A stretch of 64,000 nt of DNA from Stomoxys calcitrans (Eukaryota; Arthropoda; Insecta; Diptera; Muscidae). The notes beneath the pieces are model-generated. The model was not told where the DNA came from, searched no databases, and worked only from the letters and a program-made list of their open reading frames with translations. The stretch spans positions 60,145,933 to 60,209,932 of the forward strand of contig NC_081554.1 of assembly GCF_963082655.1 (NCBI RefSeq), written 5' to 3'. The translations under genes were made by a program, and so were the position numbers. Of this stretch, positions 22,906-33,080 are shown one piece after another (the stretch's first letter is position 1; each line of letters opens with the position of its first letter).

Positions 22906-22969
22906 GACCTTAGAGCAAGAAATGGAATGTCAAACTTAAGGACTTGGGGCAAGAAGGATAAGGACATAA
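22906..22969 (+). repeat. 64-bp direct repeat, right copy
   Basis: Same as 22288-22351 with few substitutions (tgtaatg to tggaatg; ttttagc to ttggggc). It follows the last array unit without a spacer. Confidence 0.85.
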
Positions 22970-24107
22970 TTTTTTGAAAAAATGCGACGAATTTTTTTTG
23001 GGAAATTCCAAAGTTTTTTATGGTATAAACTTCAACAAAAACTTGTATGGAATGGAAATTTGGAAATTTAAAGAAACAATTTCCATAATTTCTAAGGCTA
23101 AAAAATTTCCTTAGCATTATTTTTTTTAAGATTTTTTTGTACTCTTCCTGATTTTCGATCAACTTTTATTTTCCAGTGTATCTAAACGTTTTACGTTATA
23201 CTCAAAGAACATGATTTTCTCAGATTTTGATGTCGATTTGACAATTGATTGATTGGCATCGGTTTTGTGGTCACAAACATTGCAAATATTTTAATTGATA
23301 CCTTTGTTGATATACTATTGTGCGACTGTGTTTGCGTTTAGTTACACTCCCCTATATGGTAAATGAAAATTCATTATTTGTTTTTTTTTTTTGCTTTTAT
23401 GAAAGTCATTGTCAACACGTGTTGAAACACCGAGTGTAATGTTCCCAGTTTGAGTAAACAAGAAATTATTTTTTTATTCTGTACTCGGACGTCATGGTTG
23501 ATAATTAGCACAATTATCGTCTGCTGTTTTCTGGGATGCTCAGAGGAGTGAAATGTTCACACAAGTTTATTTCTTTTCGTCGTTTCGCTTCACTTAATTC
23601 TGTGGCAAAAGATGTGAATGGTGTCGATCATGATTGCGATGAGCTCATTGTTTATTTATATTTTATTGTTATAATTTTTTCAACATAATTTTTAACAATG
23701 CATAGTATAAGCAAATGTTGTTTTTTTTAAGTTACATTTATTATCTCCTTTGTCTTAATTTTCAACAGAGCTTTTGCTGTTGTTGATGGCGGTTGCATGT
23801 TTTCATTTAATCTCTGAAACACCTTTGTTGTCCTTTCGGCTATAAGTCAATATATTTTAACACATATGTGTTAAAAATTATGATAATTTTTGCAAAAAAA
23901 AGAAGAAACATAGTCTTTATATGACAATGATTTAATACGCATTACGAGAAATACAAAAAAAGTTGGTAAGAAATTAACACAAAAAAAACATAAAAACTAA
24001 ATGACAATAAAAATAACCAAAACACAAAAAAAAAAATGTTAAAATAATTAAAAAGCAAAATAAAAAAATAAATTCACAAAAATAAAAAGTATAAATAATA
24101 TATATAA
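22970..24107. other. Unique A-T-rich bun intron
   Basis: No gene recognised; T-rich and A-rich runs throughout. The sequence from 23885 to 24107 is almost pure A/T with interspersed AAAC and AAAAT runs. Confidence 0.5.
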
Positions 24108-25067
24108 GCAAGTAAAAAGGCATAATTTCGGCCGGACCGAACTTTGGATACCCACCACCTCGGGTATATATGTGAACCCCCTTTCGTCACAATCCAGTGA
24201 AAATTGGAAAACTTATGCACCCAAATTCAGCACGGACATTAGTGGTGTAATAAATACGAGTCACTGTTGGATTTTGTATTTAAAATTTCAACAAAATCGG
24301 GTAAAAAATAAAGCTTTTATGAGCTTCAGACCCTTTATCGGCAGATTCGTCTATATGGCAGCTATATGTAAATACAGTCCGATCTTAACCATATTTGGGT
24401 TAGATGTTGGGAGGCCTAAAATACTCACTGTTTCAAATTTCAGCAAAATCGGGTAATAAATAAAGCTTTTATGGGCTTCAGATCCTTTATCGGCAGATCG
24501 GTCTATATGGCAGCTATATCTAAATATAGCCCGATCTGGACCATATTTAGGTCAGATGTCGGGAGGCCTAAAACTACTCAATTTTTCAAATTTCAGCAAA
24601 ATTGGGTAATAAAGAAAGCTTTTATGGGCTTCAGACCTTTTATCGGCAGATCGGTCTATATATAGTCCGATCTGGACCATATTTCGGTCAGATGCCGGGA
24701 GGTCTTAAACTACCCACTGTTTCAAATTTCAGCGAAATCAGATAAAAAATAAGATCAGATCGGTCTATATAGCAGCTATATCCAAATATGGTCCGATTTG
24801 GCCCGTTCAATAACTTAACCAGCGTGTATCAAAAAGACGTATCTGTGCAAAATTTCAGCACAATATCTGAATTTTTGAAGGCTGTAGAGTGATTACAACA
24901 GACGGACGGACAGACGGATAGACACACGGACATTGTAAATCTTCTTAGAATTTTACGACGATCCGAAATATATATACTTTTTAGGATCGGAAATTGATTT
25001 TTCGATGTGTTGCAAACGGAATGACTGAATGCATATACCGCCTTTCATACGGTGGTGGGTATAAAAA
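24108..25067 (+). mobile_element. TIR-152 element, near complete, plus orientation
   Basis: The head gcaagtaaaaaggcataatt is followed by ggccggaccgaac and the terminal inverted repeat tacccaccacc (24149-24159). The matching ggtggtgggta is at 25051-25061. Inside are internal units about 152 bp apart (ttcagaccctttatcggcag-like starts at 24325, 24477, 24630), each with an atatggcagctatat box beside a gatc/gatcggtc pair. A unique right part carries gacggacggacagacggata and cacacggacatt. No protein is encoded; this is a non-autonomous repeat of unassigned class. Confidence 0.88.
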
Positions 25068-25098
25068 GAATATAACAAAAAAACAAAATACTAATAAA

Positions 25099-26293
25099 CA
25101 AGTAAAAGCGTGCTAAATTCGGCCGGGCCGAATCTTTTATACCCTTCACCATGAATCGCATTTGTCGAGTTCTTTTCCCGGCATCTCTTCTTAAGCAAAA
25201 AAAAAAAGAAAAAAAAGATTTGCTCTGCTATTAGAGCGATATCAAGATATGGGCCGGTTCGGACCACAATTAAATTATATGTTGGAGACCTGTGTAAAAT
25301 GTCAACCAATTTGAATGCGAATTGCGCCCTTTGGGTGCTCAAGAAGTAAAATAGAGAGGTCGATTTATATGGGAGCTGTATCAGGCTATAGACCGATTCA
25401 GACCATAATAAACACGTATGTTGATGGTCATGAGAGGATCCGTCGTACAAAATTTCAGGCAAATTGGATAATAATTGCGACACCTAATGGCTCAAGAAGT
25501 CATGATCCTAGATCGGTTTATATGGCAGCTATATCAGGTTGTGAACCGATTTGAACCCTATTTGGCATAGTTGTTGAAAGTCATAATAAAATACGTCATG
25601 CAATTTCAGCCAAATCGGATAGAACTTGCGTCCTCTTGAAGCTCAAGAAGTCAAGTTCCCAGATCGGTTTATATGGCAGCTATATCAGGTTATGGACCGA
25701 TTTGAACCATACTTGGCGCAGTTGTTGAAAGTCATGACAAAATACTTCGTGGAAAATTTCATTCAAATCTGATAAGTATTGCGCCCTCTAGTGGCTCAAG
25801 AAGTCAAGATTTAAGATCAATTTATATGGTAGCTATATCAGGTTATTGCCCGATTTGAACCAAATTTAGCACAGTTGTTGGAAGTCATAGCGAAACACGT
25901 CGAACAAAATTGCATTCCAATCGGGTAAGAAATGCGCCCTCTAGAGGCTGAAGAAGTCAAGACTGAAGATCTGTTTATATGGCAGCTATAGCAGGTTATG
26001 GACCAATTTGAGCCAAACTTTGCACAGTTGTTGGATATCATAACAAAACACGTCGTACAAAATTGCATTCCAATCGAATAAGAAGTCAAGACCCAAGCAG
26101 CTATATCAAAACATGGACCGATATGGCCCATTTACAATTCCAACCGACCTAATTTAATAAGAAGTATTTGTGCAAAATTTCAAGCGGCTAGCATTACTCC
26201 TTCGAAAGTTAGCGTGCTTTCGATAGACAGACGGGCGGACGGACATGGCTAGATCGACCTAAAATGTCCATCCTATGGTGGAGGGTATAAAAA
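25099..26293 (+). mobile_element. TIR-152 element, near complete, plus orientation
   Basis: Head caagtaaaagcgtgctaaat then ggccgggccgaatc; left terminus tatacccttcacca (25138-25151); right terminus tggtggagggtata (26277-26290). Internal units with gatcggtttatatggcagct lie at 25511, 25662, 25815 and 25968, i.e. 151-153 bp apart. A right-hand segment has gacagacgggcggacggaca and tggctagatcgacc. It lies 31 bp from the preceding element in the same orientation. No coding sequence. Confidence 0.88.
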
Positions 26294-26304
26294 AAAACCA
26301 AGTG

Positions 26305-27252
26305 CAAAAAAAAAATCTTGCAAATATTTTGCAGATTGGTTAAAAATTGTAGTAACTACGGCCATTTAAATGCAAATCGGGCGAAACATATTGGGTTGCC
26401 CAAAAAGTAATTGCGGATTTTTTAAAAGAAAGTAAATGCATTTTTAATAAAACTTAGAATGAACTTTAATCAAATATACTTTTTTTACACTTTTTTTCTA
26501 AAGCAAGCTAAAAGTAACAGCTGATAACTGACAGAAGAAAGAATGCAATTACAGAGTCACAAGCCGTTGAAAAAATTTGTCAACGCCGACTATATGAAAA
26601 ATCCGCAATAACTTTTTGGGCAACCCAATATATATGGGAGCTATATCTAAATCGGAACCGATTGAGGTGAAATCTCGCAGATATGTTAAAACCAGCAACA
26701 AAAAAGTCCGTGCCAAATTTTGTGTTGATTGGTTGAAAATTGGAGTTACAACGGCCATTTAAGTGCAAATCGGGCGATATATACATATGGGAGCTATATC
26801 TAAATCTGTACCAAATTTAATAAAATTCTGCAGATATGTTAAAATCAGCAAGAAAACATTCCGTGCCAAATTTTGTGCAGATCGTTGGAAAATTGTAGTT
26901 GCTACGGCCATTTAGGTGCAAATCGGGCGATACATACATATGGGAGCTATATCTACATCTGAACCAATTTTTACCAAAATCAATAGCATTCGTCCTGGGG
27001 CCAAAAAAGTGATATGTGCAAAATTTCGTGATGATTGGATAACAAATACGACCTGCTCTTTGATTACAAGAATACATGGACTCACAGACAGACAGATGGA
27101 CGGACAGACGGACGTGGCTAAATCGAATCAAAAAGTGATTCTGAGTCGATCGGTATACTTATCAATGGATCTAGCACTTCTCCTTCTTAGCGTTGCAAAC
27201 AAATGCACAAACCTATAATACCCTGTACCACATTGGTGGTGTAGGGTACAAA
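26305..27252 (+). mobile_element. TIR-repeat subfamily 2, interrupted by a MITE
   Basis: Internal units carry cggccatttaagtgcaaatc, gggcgatacatacatatggg and gctatatctaaatctg. The right end has gacagacagatggacggaca, cttagcgttgcaaacaaatg and ataccctgtaccacattggt. A mariner MITE at 26391-26628 splits one unit. The uninterrupted form of that unit is visible nearby at 26768-26800 and 26924-26955. Confidence 0.75.
26391..26628 (-). mobile_element. Mariner-derived MITE copy 1 (238 bp)
   Basis: Terminal inverted repeats ttgggttgcccaaaaagtaa and ttttgggcaacccaa. TA is present immediately outside both ends (26389-26390 and 26629-26630). Internal sequence matches the outer parts of the mariner at 27738-28701 in reverse orientation, with the whole transposase deleted. 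It could be mobilised only by a related transposase supplied elsewhere. Confidence 0.92.
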
Positions 27253-27569
27253 AACGGAGTATATAGATGCCAATCAACAAAACTTGATGTCTCATTCCTC
27301 TGCTTGCTTTGGCTTCATATGGCACTCATCTGAGTGGTTCTCATTTGCAAACAACATACGATGTCCGTCGACCACATTGACAATCACATCCACTGAACGA
27401 TTAATAAAACGTTTGCAATTCTTTCGCTCTATTGTATTTGTGCGAGTGTTTCTAGCCAACTTTGTTTTTATGTGGTTTTTATGTTTACAGACAATTGTTT
27501 TGGCCAAAGTGGCTGTTGAGTGCCAAGTTTTGGATTTCATGCAGTTCTCTGATACATAATAGCCTCGAA
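27253..27569. other. Short unique intron segment
   Basis: Open on both strands for about 80-90 codons (27284-27559 plus, 27292-27540 minus), with no domain I recognise. Probably chance. Confidence 0.4.
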
Positions 27570-27737
27570 GGGTCTAACAAAATTCAATATCCTAGACCAT
27601 AAAACGGGAGATTGGTCTATATGATAGTTCTATCCAAATATAGAGCGATCTGCACCATATTCAGACATATCCTTCAAATCCGGGATATGGTGTAGGGCGC
27701 TATGTCTAATAGACATAGCTCCCATATGAAGACATTA
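27570..27737 (+). repeat. TIR-152 fragment, left of the mariner
   Basis: Contains cgggagattggtctatatga and tagctcccatatgaag. The companion half resumes right after the mariner at 28702. Confidence 0.6.
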
Positions 27738-28701
27738 TAGGGTTGCCTAAAAAGTAAATGCGGATTTTTCATATAGTCGGCGTTGACAAATTTTTTCAAC
27801 GGCTTGTGACTCTGTAATTGCATTTTTTCTTCTGTCAGTTATCAGCTGTTACTTTTAGCTTGCTTTAGAAAAAAAGTGCGCGAAATTTTGTTTACATTTG
27901 TTTGTTTGGCGTCAATTTTAATATGAAGCCCACAAAGGAGCATTTTCGTCATATTTTACTTTCTTTTTTCAGTAAAGGAAAAAACGCGGAGCAGGTTGCT
28001 AAAAAGTTACGAGATGTGTATGGTGATAAAGCCTTAAAAGGAAGACAGTGTCAAAATTAGTTTCGAAAATTCCGTTCTGGAGATTTTTCACTTAAAGATG
28101 AGCCACGTTCAGGTCGGCCAAATGAAGTTGATGATGACCAAATCTAATCATTAATCGAATTGGACCGTCATGTTTGGTGGGATTGGAAGGGTGTGGTATA
28201 TTTTGAGCTGCTTCCAAGGAACCAAACGATTAATTCGGATGTTTACTGTCAACAATTGGACAAATTGAATACAGCCATCAAGGATAAGCGACCAGAATCG
28301 GTCAATCGTAGAGGTGTCATATTCCACCAGGACAACGCTAGACCGCACACATCTTTGGTCACTCGCCAAAAACTGAGTGAGCTTGGCTGGGAACTTTTGA
28401 TGCTTCCACCATATAGCCCTGACCTTGCACCATCAGACTACCATTTATTTCGATCTTTGCAGAACTCCTTAAATGGTAAAACTTTCGGCAATGATGAGGC
28501 TATAAAATCGCATTTGGTTTAGTTTTTTGCAGATAAAGGCCAGAAGTTCTATGAGCGTGGAATACTAAATTTGCCAAGAAGATGGCAAAAGGTTATCGAA
28601 CAAAATGGCAATTATATATTTGATTAAAGTTCATTCTAAGTTTTATTAAAAATGCATTTACTTTCTTTTAAAAAATCCGCAATTACTTTTTAGGCAACCA
28701 A
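27738..28701 (+). mobile_element. Mariner element, inactivated (964 bp)
   Basis: Ends are tagggttgcctaaaaagtaa and a matching ttactttttaggcaaccaa, flanked by TA at 27736-27737 and 28702-28703. The interior holds a decayed transposase gene (27923-28627). Its outer ~150 bp on each side match three MITEs at 26.4, 30.6 and 59.3 kb. It sits inside a TIR-152 repeat whose two halves flank it. Confidence 0.92.
27923..28627 (+). pseudogene. Mariner transposase pseudogene
   Basis: Family knowledge: mariner transposases have an N-terminal paired-HTH domain and a catalytic D,D34D domain acting at TA sites. Seen here: an ATG at 27923; an HTH region with FSKGKNAEQVAKKLRDVYG; a linker SLKDEPRSGRPNEVDDDQ; then a C-terminal half with WWDWKGVVYFELLPRN, FHQDNARPH and PPYSPDLAPSDYHLF. 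The last two catalytic Asp residues have exactly 34 residues between them. Defects: an in-frame TAG where Trp is usual (about 28058), a TAA just before LIE, and TAG after SHLV. A deletion joins LIE to LDRHVWWDW, removing about 80 codons, including the segment that normally carries the first catalytic Asp. It cannot encode an active enzyme. Confidence 0.92.
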
Positions 28702-28890
28702 TATATAGACATTGTCTATAAATGAACCAAAATGACCCATTTACAATCCCAACCGATTAACATCAATAAGAAGTGCAGAAATGTGCAAAATTTCAAGTGG
28801 CTAGCCAAATTTTGAGTATTTTCGAACGACAGACGAGGACATGGCTAGATTGGCTTAAAATGTCATGACGATCAAGAATTTATAAACTTT
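28702..28890 (+). repeat. TIR-152 fragment, right of the mariner
   Basis: Carries tgacccatttacaatcccaa, caaaatttcaagtggctagc and gacatggctagattggctta, the usual right-hand part of the family. Confidence 0.65.
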
Positions 28891-30212
28891 ATTTGTACTT
28901 GAACCAATATTTCGTTCGTGTTTCACGAATTGAGAATGATAAGCAGAAGTGATTTAATCTAACAGCAAAAATCTTAACAAAACAATTTTGCACATAAAAA
29001 TGTTTTCCCATGTCGGGATTTGAACCCTGTGGTTTAGCATAGGCTAAACTGAAACCAAAGAAAATTCCAAAATAATGACCCAATTCATTCTATTCTCTGC
29101 GCAAGACTGAGTCTTTGGTTGAATAATCGTCAAAGTCCGCAAGAAAAACATGAATTGCATTAAAATTCCATCCTGCAAATACCTTGAAATTTCTAAATCT
29201 AAAATATATTCTGATTGTGATTTCATTAAAAGGTTCAATGCAACTATATCGAAATTCATTCACCCATAGAGCAAGAAAAGGAGAAAAAAATGCAAAAAAT
29301 TCAACAAGTCAAGGAACGTTTGAATGACTATCGACAAAAATAGTTAAGGAATTTCATTTGGCATTTGAGAAAAGAAATGAAAAGGCATTGATAGAGCATA
29401 AGTGAATTTCAAATGAGATGCTATGCCAAGTGCTGAAACTGAAATTGCTATTTTATTGACAACGGCAATAGATAAACATAAGCAAAAATTTCGCAATTGA
29501 AAAGAAAAAAATCATCACACTATGGATGACGACAATGCCGCAGACGTATGTAAAGCACGTAAAGACTATTGGCAATAAAGTGTTTTGGCAAAAATTTATT
29601 GATCTACCTTTAAAGTGATGGGATTAATTGAAGAACGGATGTATGGATTACCCAATACCCCCCAAAATACAAACAGGAAATGATTCTTAAAAAAAACGTC
29701 TATACAGAAAAGAAGGAAATCAAAACAAAAGCCAAAATAACAACACCAGAAAAAAGAAAGAAAACTATACAACAACGCACACTTCAAACAATTTTCCCAA
29801 AGTCAGCGAAAAACTTTAATTCAGTTCAAAAGTGTTGAATGATTTTTCGTTTTTGCACTGCTTTCGTTGGCAAATTCCAGAAGTGTCTGTCCTTTCATAG
29901 CAACAACATACTCTGGCCCGTAAACATTACCCAACTTGGCTATGGGGAACGACGACAACAGACTGACAGAGAAAGAAACTCGATTTTGACGCTGCTGTTT
30001 ACCAACCATCAGCATTAATTATGTTCAAGCCCCTAACGTGAGGACAGACAAAATATGCTAAATATGCAGCACAGTATTTCTTGAGAGTATCGATTTCCTA
30101 CTTCGAGCAAAAAACAAAAACACAAAATGAGGATGAGAAGCATTAAGCTGCAAAACAATAACAACTGCAAATGAAGCAATAGACTGAGGGCACAGTGTGT
30201 TTGTCTCTAGAC
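28891..30212. other. Unique bun intron
   Basis: No gene or named repeat recognised. A minus-strand B-box-like string lies near 29015 without SINE context. A-rich stretches at 29480-29780. Confidence 0.5.
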
Positions 30213-30610
30213 GAGCAAGTAGTAAGAGAGTGAGTGGCATTTATGTAGGATTCCACCAGATCGTTGGTCCTAAGTGGAGGATCTAGTTAGCGAGTTCGTT
30301 AGTTTTCGTATATGTGTAGAACTCTGTTCAGGGTCCACCTCTTTCATAGATGACCAAGATGCAAGAGGGTGAGCGATTGCGACGTAGGATTGCAGCAGAT
30401 CATTGTTTCTAAGTGTGGGATCTGGCTAAAGAGTGAATTTTCGTACATGTGTAAAACTTTGAAGAGGGTCCACCTCTTCCATAGATGACCAAGATGTAAG
30501 AGAGTGAGCGATTTTGACATAGGATTCCACCAGATCATTGGTCCTATGTGGAAGTTCTGGTTAACAAACTAACTTTTGTACAAGTGTAGAACTCTGAAGT
30601 GGATCCACCC
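30213..30610. repeat. Three tandem ~137-bp units
   Basis: gtaggattccaccagatcgt at 30245 recurs in diverged form at 30383 and 30519, with shared agggtccacctctt and catagatgaccaagatg phrases. Spacing 138 and 136 bp. The 64-codon minus-strand frame here is repeat-derived. Confidence 0.8.
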
Positions 30611-30617
30611 ACAGATA

Positions 30618-30850
30618 TTGGGCTGCCCAAAAAGTAATTGCGGATTTTTCATTTAGTCGGCGTTGACAAATGTTTTCACAGCTTGTGACTCTGTAATTGA
30701 ATTTTTTCTTCTGTCAGTTATCAGCTGTTACTTTTAGCTTGCTTTAGAAAAAAAGTGCAAAAAAAGTATATTTAATAAAAGTTCATTCTAAGTTTTATTA
30801 AAAATGCATTTACTTTCTTTTAAAAAATCCGCAATTACTTTTTGGGCAAC
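30618..30850 (+). mobile_element. Mariner-derived MITE copy 2 (233 bp)
   Basis: Starts ttgggctgcccaaaaagtaa after TA (30616-30617) and ends tttttgggcaac before TA (30851-30852), so the last four bases of the right terminus are missing. Interior as in the other MITEs. It lies between the 137-bp tandem array and LINE-B. Confidence 0.9.
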
Positions 30851-30852
30851 TA

Positions 30853-32440
30853 TGAGCTGTGAGTATAGAAGGGTCATCTTGACGTTACGCTTTGCGTCAG
30901 CAGGGTGTATTGATACTGACAAAAAGTTCGTTGTAAGTATCCACACTCCCAGGAAGGGAGTAAAGCTCGACCTGGGGAGAAAGATGGATATCCCCCAGTT
31001 CACAAAGACGATATTCTTCATAGCAATCTTGGAATAATGAGGTTGATCGAAGGATTATCATTACAGAATTCATGGCAAAGGAAGCCTTGAGAAGCATTTA
31101 ACTCACCCGGATCTGATGGAATATAATCGGCGTTACTACAAAAGGAGGCCGACTAACCGGCGCCCCATCTATTTCTACAACGTGCGAAGGGCCTGTATAT
31201 ACTCCGAAAGCCTGGCAGGAGGCAAGTTTGATAGTTATAGCCAAATCTGCCTGTTCAAGAGGAAGATAAAGGTGGACCAATTTGATGCTCCACGTTTCCA
31301 ATACAGAACGATTTCGATATCTGACAAGGTCAAATACTTAGGAGTTATCTTGGTCAGGAAACTGAAATGGAAGTGTCACATTCGGGAGCGTACCGAGAAG
31401 GGTCACAGATGTTGGGCACTATTTAAACGGACAGTAGGCTCGAAATTGGGCCTGAATCCGAGGTTCTACAGGAGCATGATTAGACCGATACTTACTTATG
31501 CCTCAGTAGTTTGGCGGACTGCGGTAGAGAAAAAGTGCAACGAAAAGATAATACAACAGGTTCAGAGAACATGTTTTCTTGGCATGGGTGGAGTGATAAG
31601 GAACCCGCCCTCCAGGACACTGGAGACTATCTAGATATCCTACCCATAGACATACAGATTAAATGCGAGGCAGCCACTGCGGGTATGAGACTTAAGGCGA
31701 TGGGAGAATGGATAGAGGATAAGAGCAGGTCACACCATTGCGGTATAATCGAGGCGACAATAGAATGCCTGGAAGGAATGGAAGAGGTTTTCGATCTGAG
31801 ACCTGAGACGATACGTGAGGGACAGGGGCACATTTTAGGATTGACGGAATTCTGGTATTGCCATCTGGAATTTCATGCTACACAGAAGGATCAAAACTAG
31901 AAGACAGAGTAGGCCTAGGGGTCTACATTGAGTACTCAGGGACTGAGATATATTTTCGACTGTCTAACTATAATACGGTCCTACAGGCCGAGATCAGGGC
32001 GATCACGGAATGCGTGAGTTGCTGTGGTGTTAACGTTAGTGTGAGTGTAAACATCTTTAGGGACACTTAAGTGGCCATTGGGGTAATAACAACCAAGACT
32101 TGAATGCACGATCCCCAATGTTTGGGTGCTGGGCCACATCGGTGCAAGGGGGAATAAAGGAGACGATTTGGCAGTGAATGCCAGAGGGATGCCGTCAATA
32201 AACTTGACTAACCGAAAGCTTTTGGGGTGACGGACACCGAGTTAAGAGCTTGGGCAACGAAGGCACATATACCATTGAGGAATAGTGAAACGGTTGGTAG
32301 GAGGAGATCCGGATCGTGAGAGGACTGAACGGAAGTAAAAAGGAACAAAATCAGTATAGCTTTCGGTATAATAACGGGAAACATAGGACTGAGAGCGCGC
32401 TTATACTGAATAAGGGCGTGGATTGGAGGGGGGATCGTCT
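30853..32440 (+). mobile_element. LINE-B copy 1: reverse-transcriptase C-terminal part plus RNase H
   Basis: Forward frames give KIKVDQFDAPRFQYRTISIS, KVKYLGVIL, HIRERTEKGHRCWALFKRTV and MIRPILTYASVVWRTAV (31116-31634). Next comes a Pro-rich RTLETILDILPIDIQIKCEA-type box (31600 onward), then RNase H starts YTEGSKLEDRVGLGVYIEYS and LQAEIRAITECV (31858-32070). Thumb and RNase H order is typical of non-LTR elements. Several frameshifts and stops. The upstream part (30853-31115) is too decayed to read. Distinct from LINE-A; copy 2 is at 54.1-56.6 kb. Confidence 0.87.
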
Positions 32441-32725
32441 AGAGCTTTTTTATCAAAAAGCGGCTCAGGCAATGTATAATCCACATTAATACATCGGGCA
32501 TTGTATCAAGGATAACATAGTGTCTGTAGACGCCACATGACCAAAGAGCGAGTTGCCTTAGCTTCACAGCAGTGACCGCAGCAATTTGTCTAATCACAAT
32601 GTCCAGAGGTATTAGGTGTAGCATTAAATTCGGTGCATCAAATGGTGCCGTGACCAAAGATCGAATTCCCTTAGCTTCACAGCAGTGGCCGCAGCAATTC
32701 TTTAGCCACAATGCCCAGAGGCATT
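32440..32725 (-). mobile_element. LINE-A fragment, minus strand, partly duplicated
   Basis: Reads as the LPLDIVIRQIAAVTAVKLRQL region and flanking LINE-A sequence. The phrase cttagcttcacagcagtg plus ccgcagcaat occurs twice (about 32568 and 32672), so a ~100-bp segment was duplicated. Very short relic. Confidence 0.8.
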
Positions 32726-33030
32726 AAATGGGTTAAAAAATATTATGCTTCTGTGGCATATTGTTTACTCTGTGAAACCCAATATGGTAGGGGAACAAAA
32801 CTTAAGTACTGGACGAGAAACATGAATTGTAGGGAAGACATTTCGTTGAAGACGGTATTTTGAAGATAGTTTTCTCCTTCTAGAATGCAATGTTACTGAA
32901 GAATTTCTAGTTTAATAATAGCGATTTCCAAATTCGCAATTGTTCATCAAAAAAACTTCAAATTCAGACTTATAGTTACTATATACAACCCATAGCTGGG
33001 GTCTTAAGTCCTGTCACAACATAATCTTAC

Positions 33031-33077
33031 CACATTACACTGATTGGGTAGTTCATTAATTGATAATGGAAACTTAC
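33031..33077 (-). other. bun: Candidate 47-nt cryptic exon following ratchet site 1
   Basis: Begins with the regenerated gtaagt and runs to a second donor-like string (gtg then gtaagatt; gtaaga at 33025-33030). Family knowledge: in Drosophila, short cryptic exons downstream of ratchet points help define them. Inclusion in mRNA would not be expected. Confidence 0.5.
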
Positions 33078-33080
33078 CTG
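33072..33080 (-). promoter_or_regulatory. bun: Candidate recursive-splicing (ratchet) site 1
   Basis: On the minus strand a pyrimidine-rich run (tttcctttctttctgtttcag) ends directly at gtaagttt, giving CAG|GTAAGT with the junction between 33078 and 33077. This is the fused acceptor-donor of a zero-length exon. It lies in the correct orientation in the 42-kb bun intron, 12.0 kb after the short-isoform exon and 29.9 kb before the micro-exon. Confidence 0.75.

Noticed and set aside
22491..23162. 223-codon minus-strand open frame as a gene
   Set aside because: It is mostly the 20-bp minisatellite read through with a 20-residue period; the non-repeat end has no domain and no splice or promoter support.
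24108..25067. TIR-152 as a Helitron or DINE-like element
   Set aside because: It has inverted ends and long internal tandem units, but I could not see the CTRR hairpin end or A|T insertion of Helitrons; class left open.
27284..27559. Overlapping 91- and 82-codon frames as genes
   Set aside because: Both strands are open in the same short unique patch, with no domain, splice signals or codon signature.
31490..31500. Other acttac strings on the minus strand (31490, 42430, 55380, 62101) as ratchet sites or donors
   Set aside because: They lie inside LINE or TIR-repeat sequence and lack a fused pyrimidine-tract CAG.
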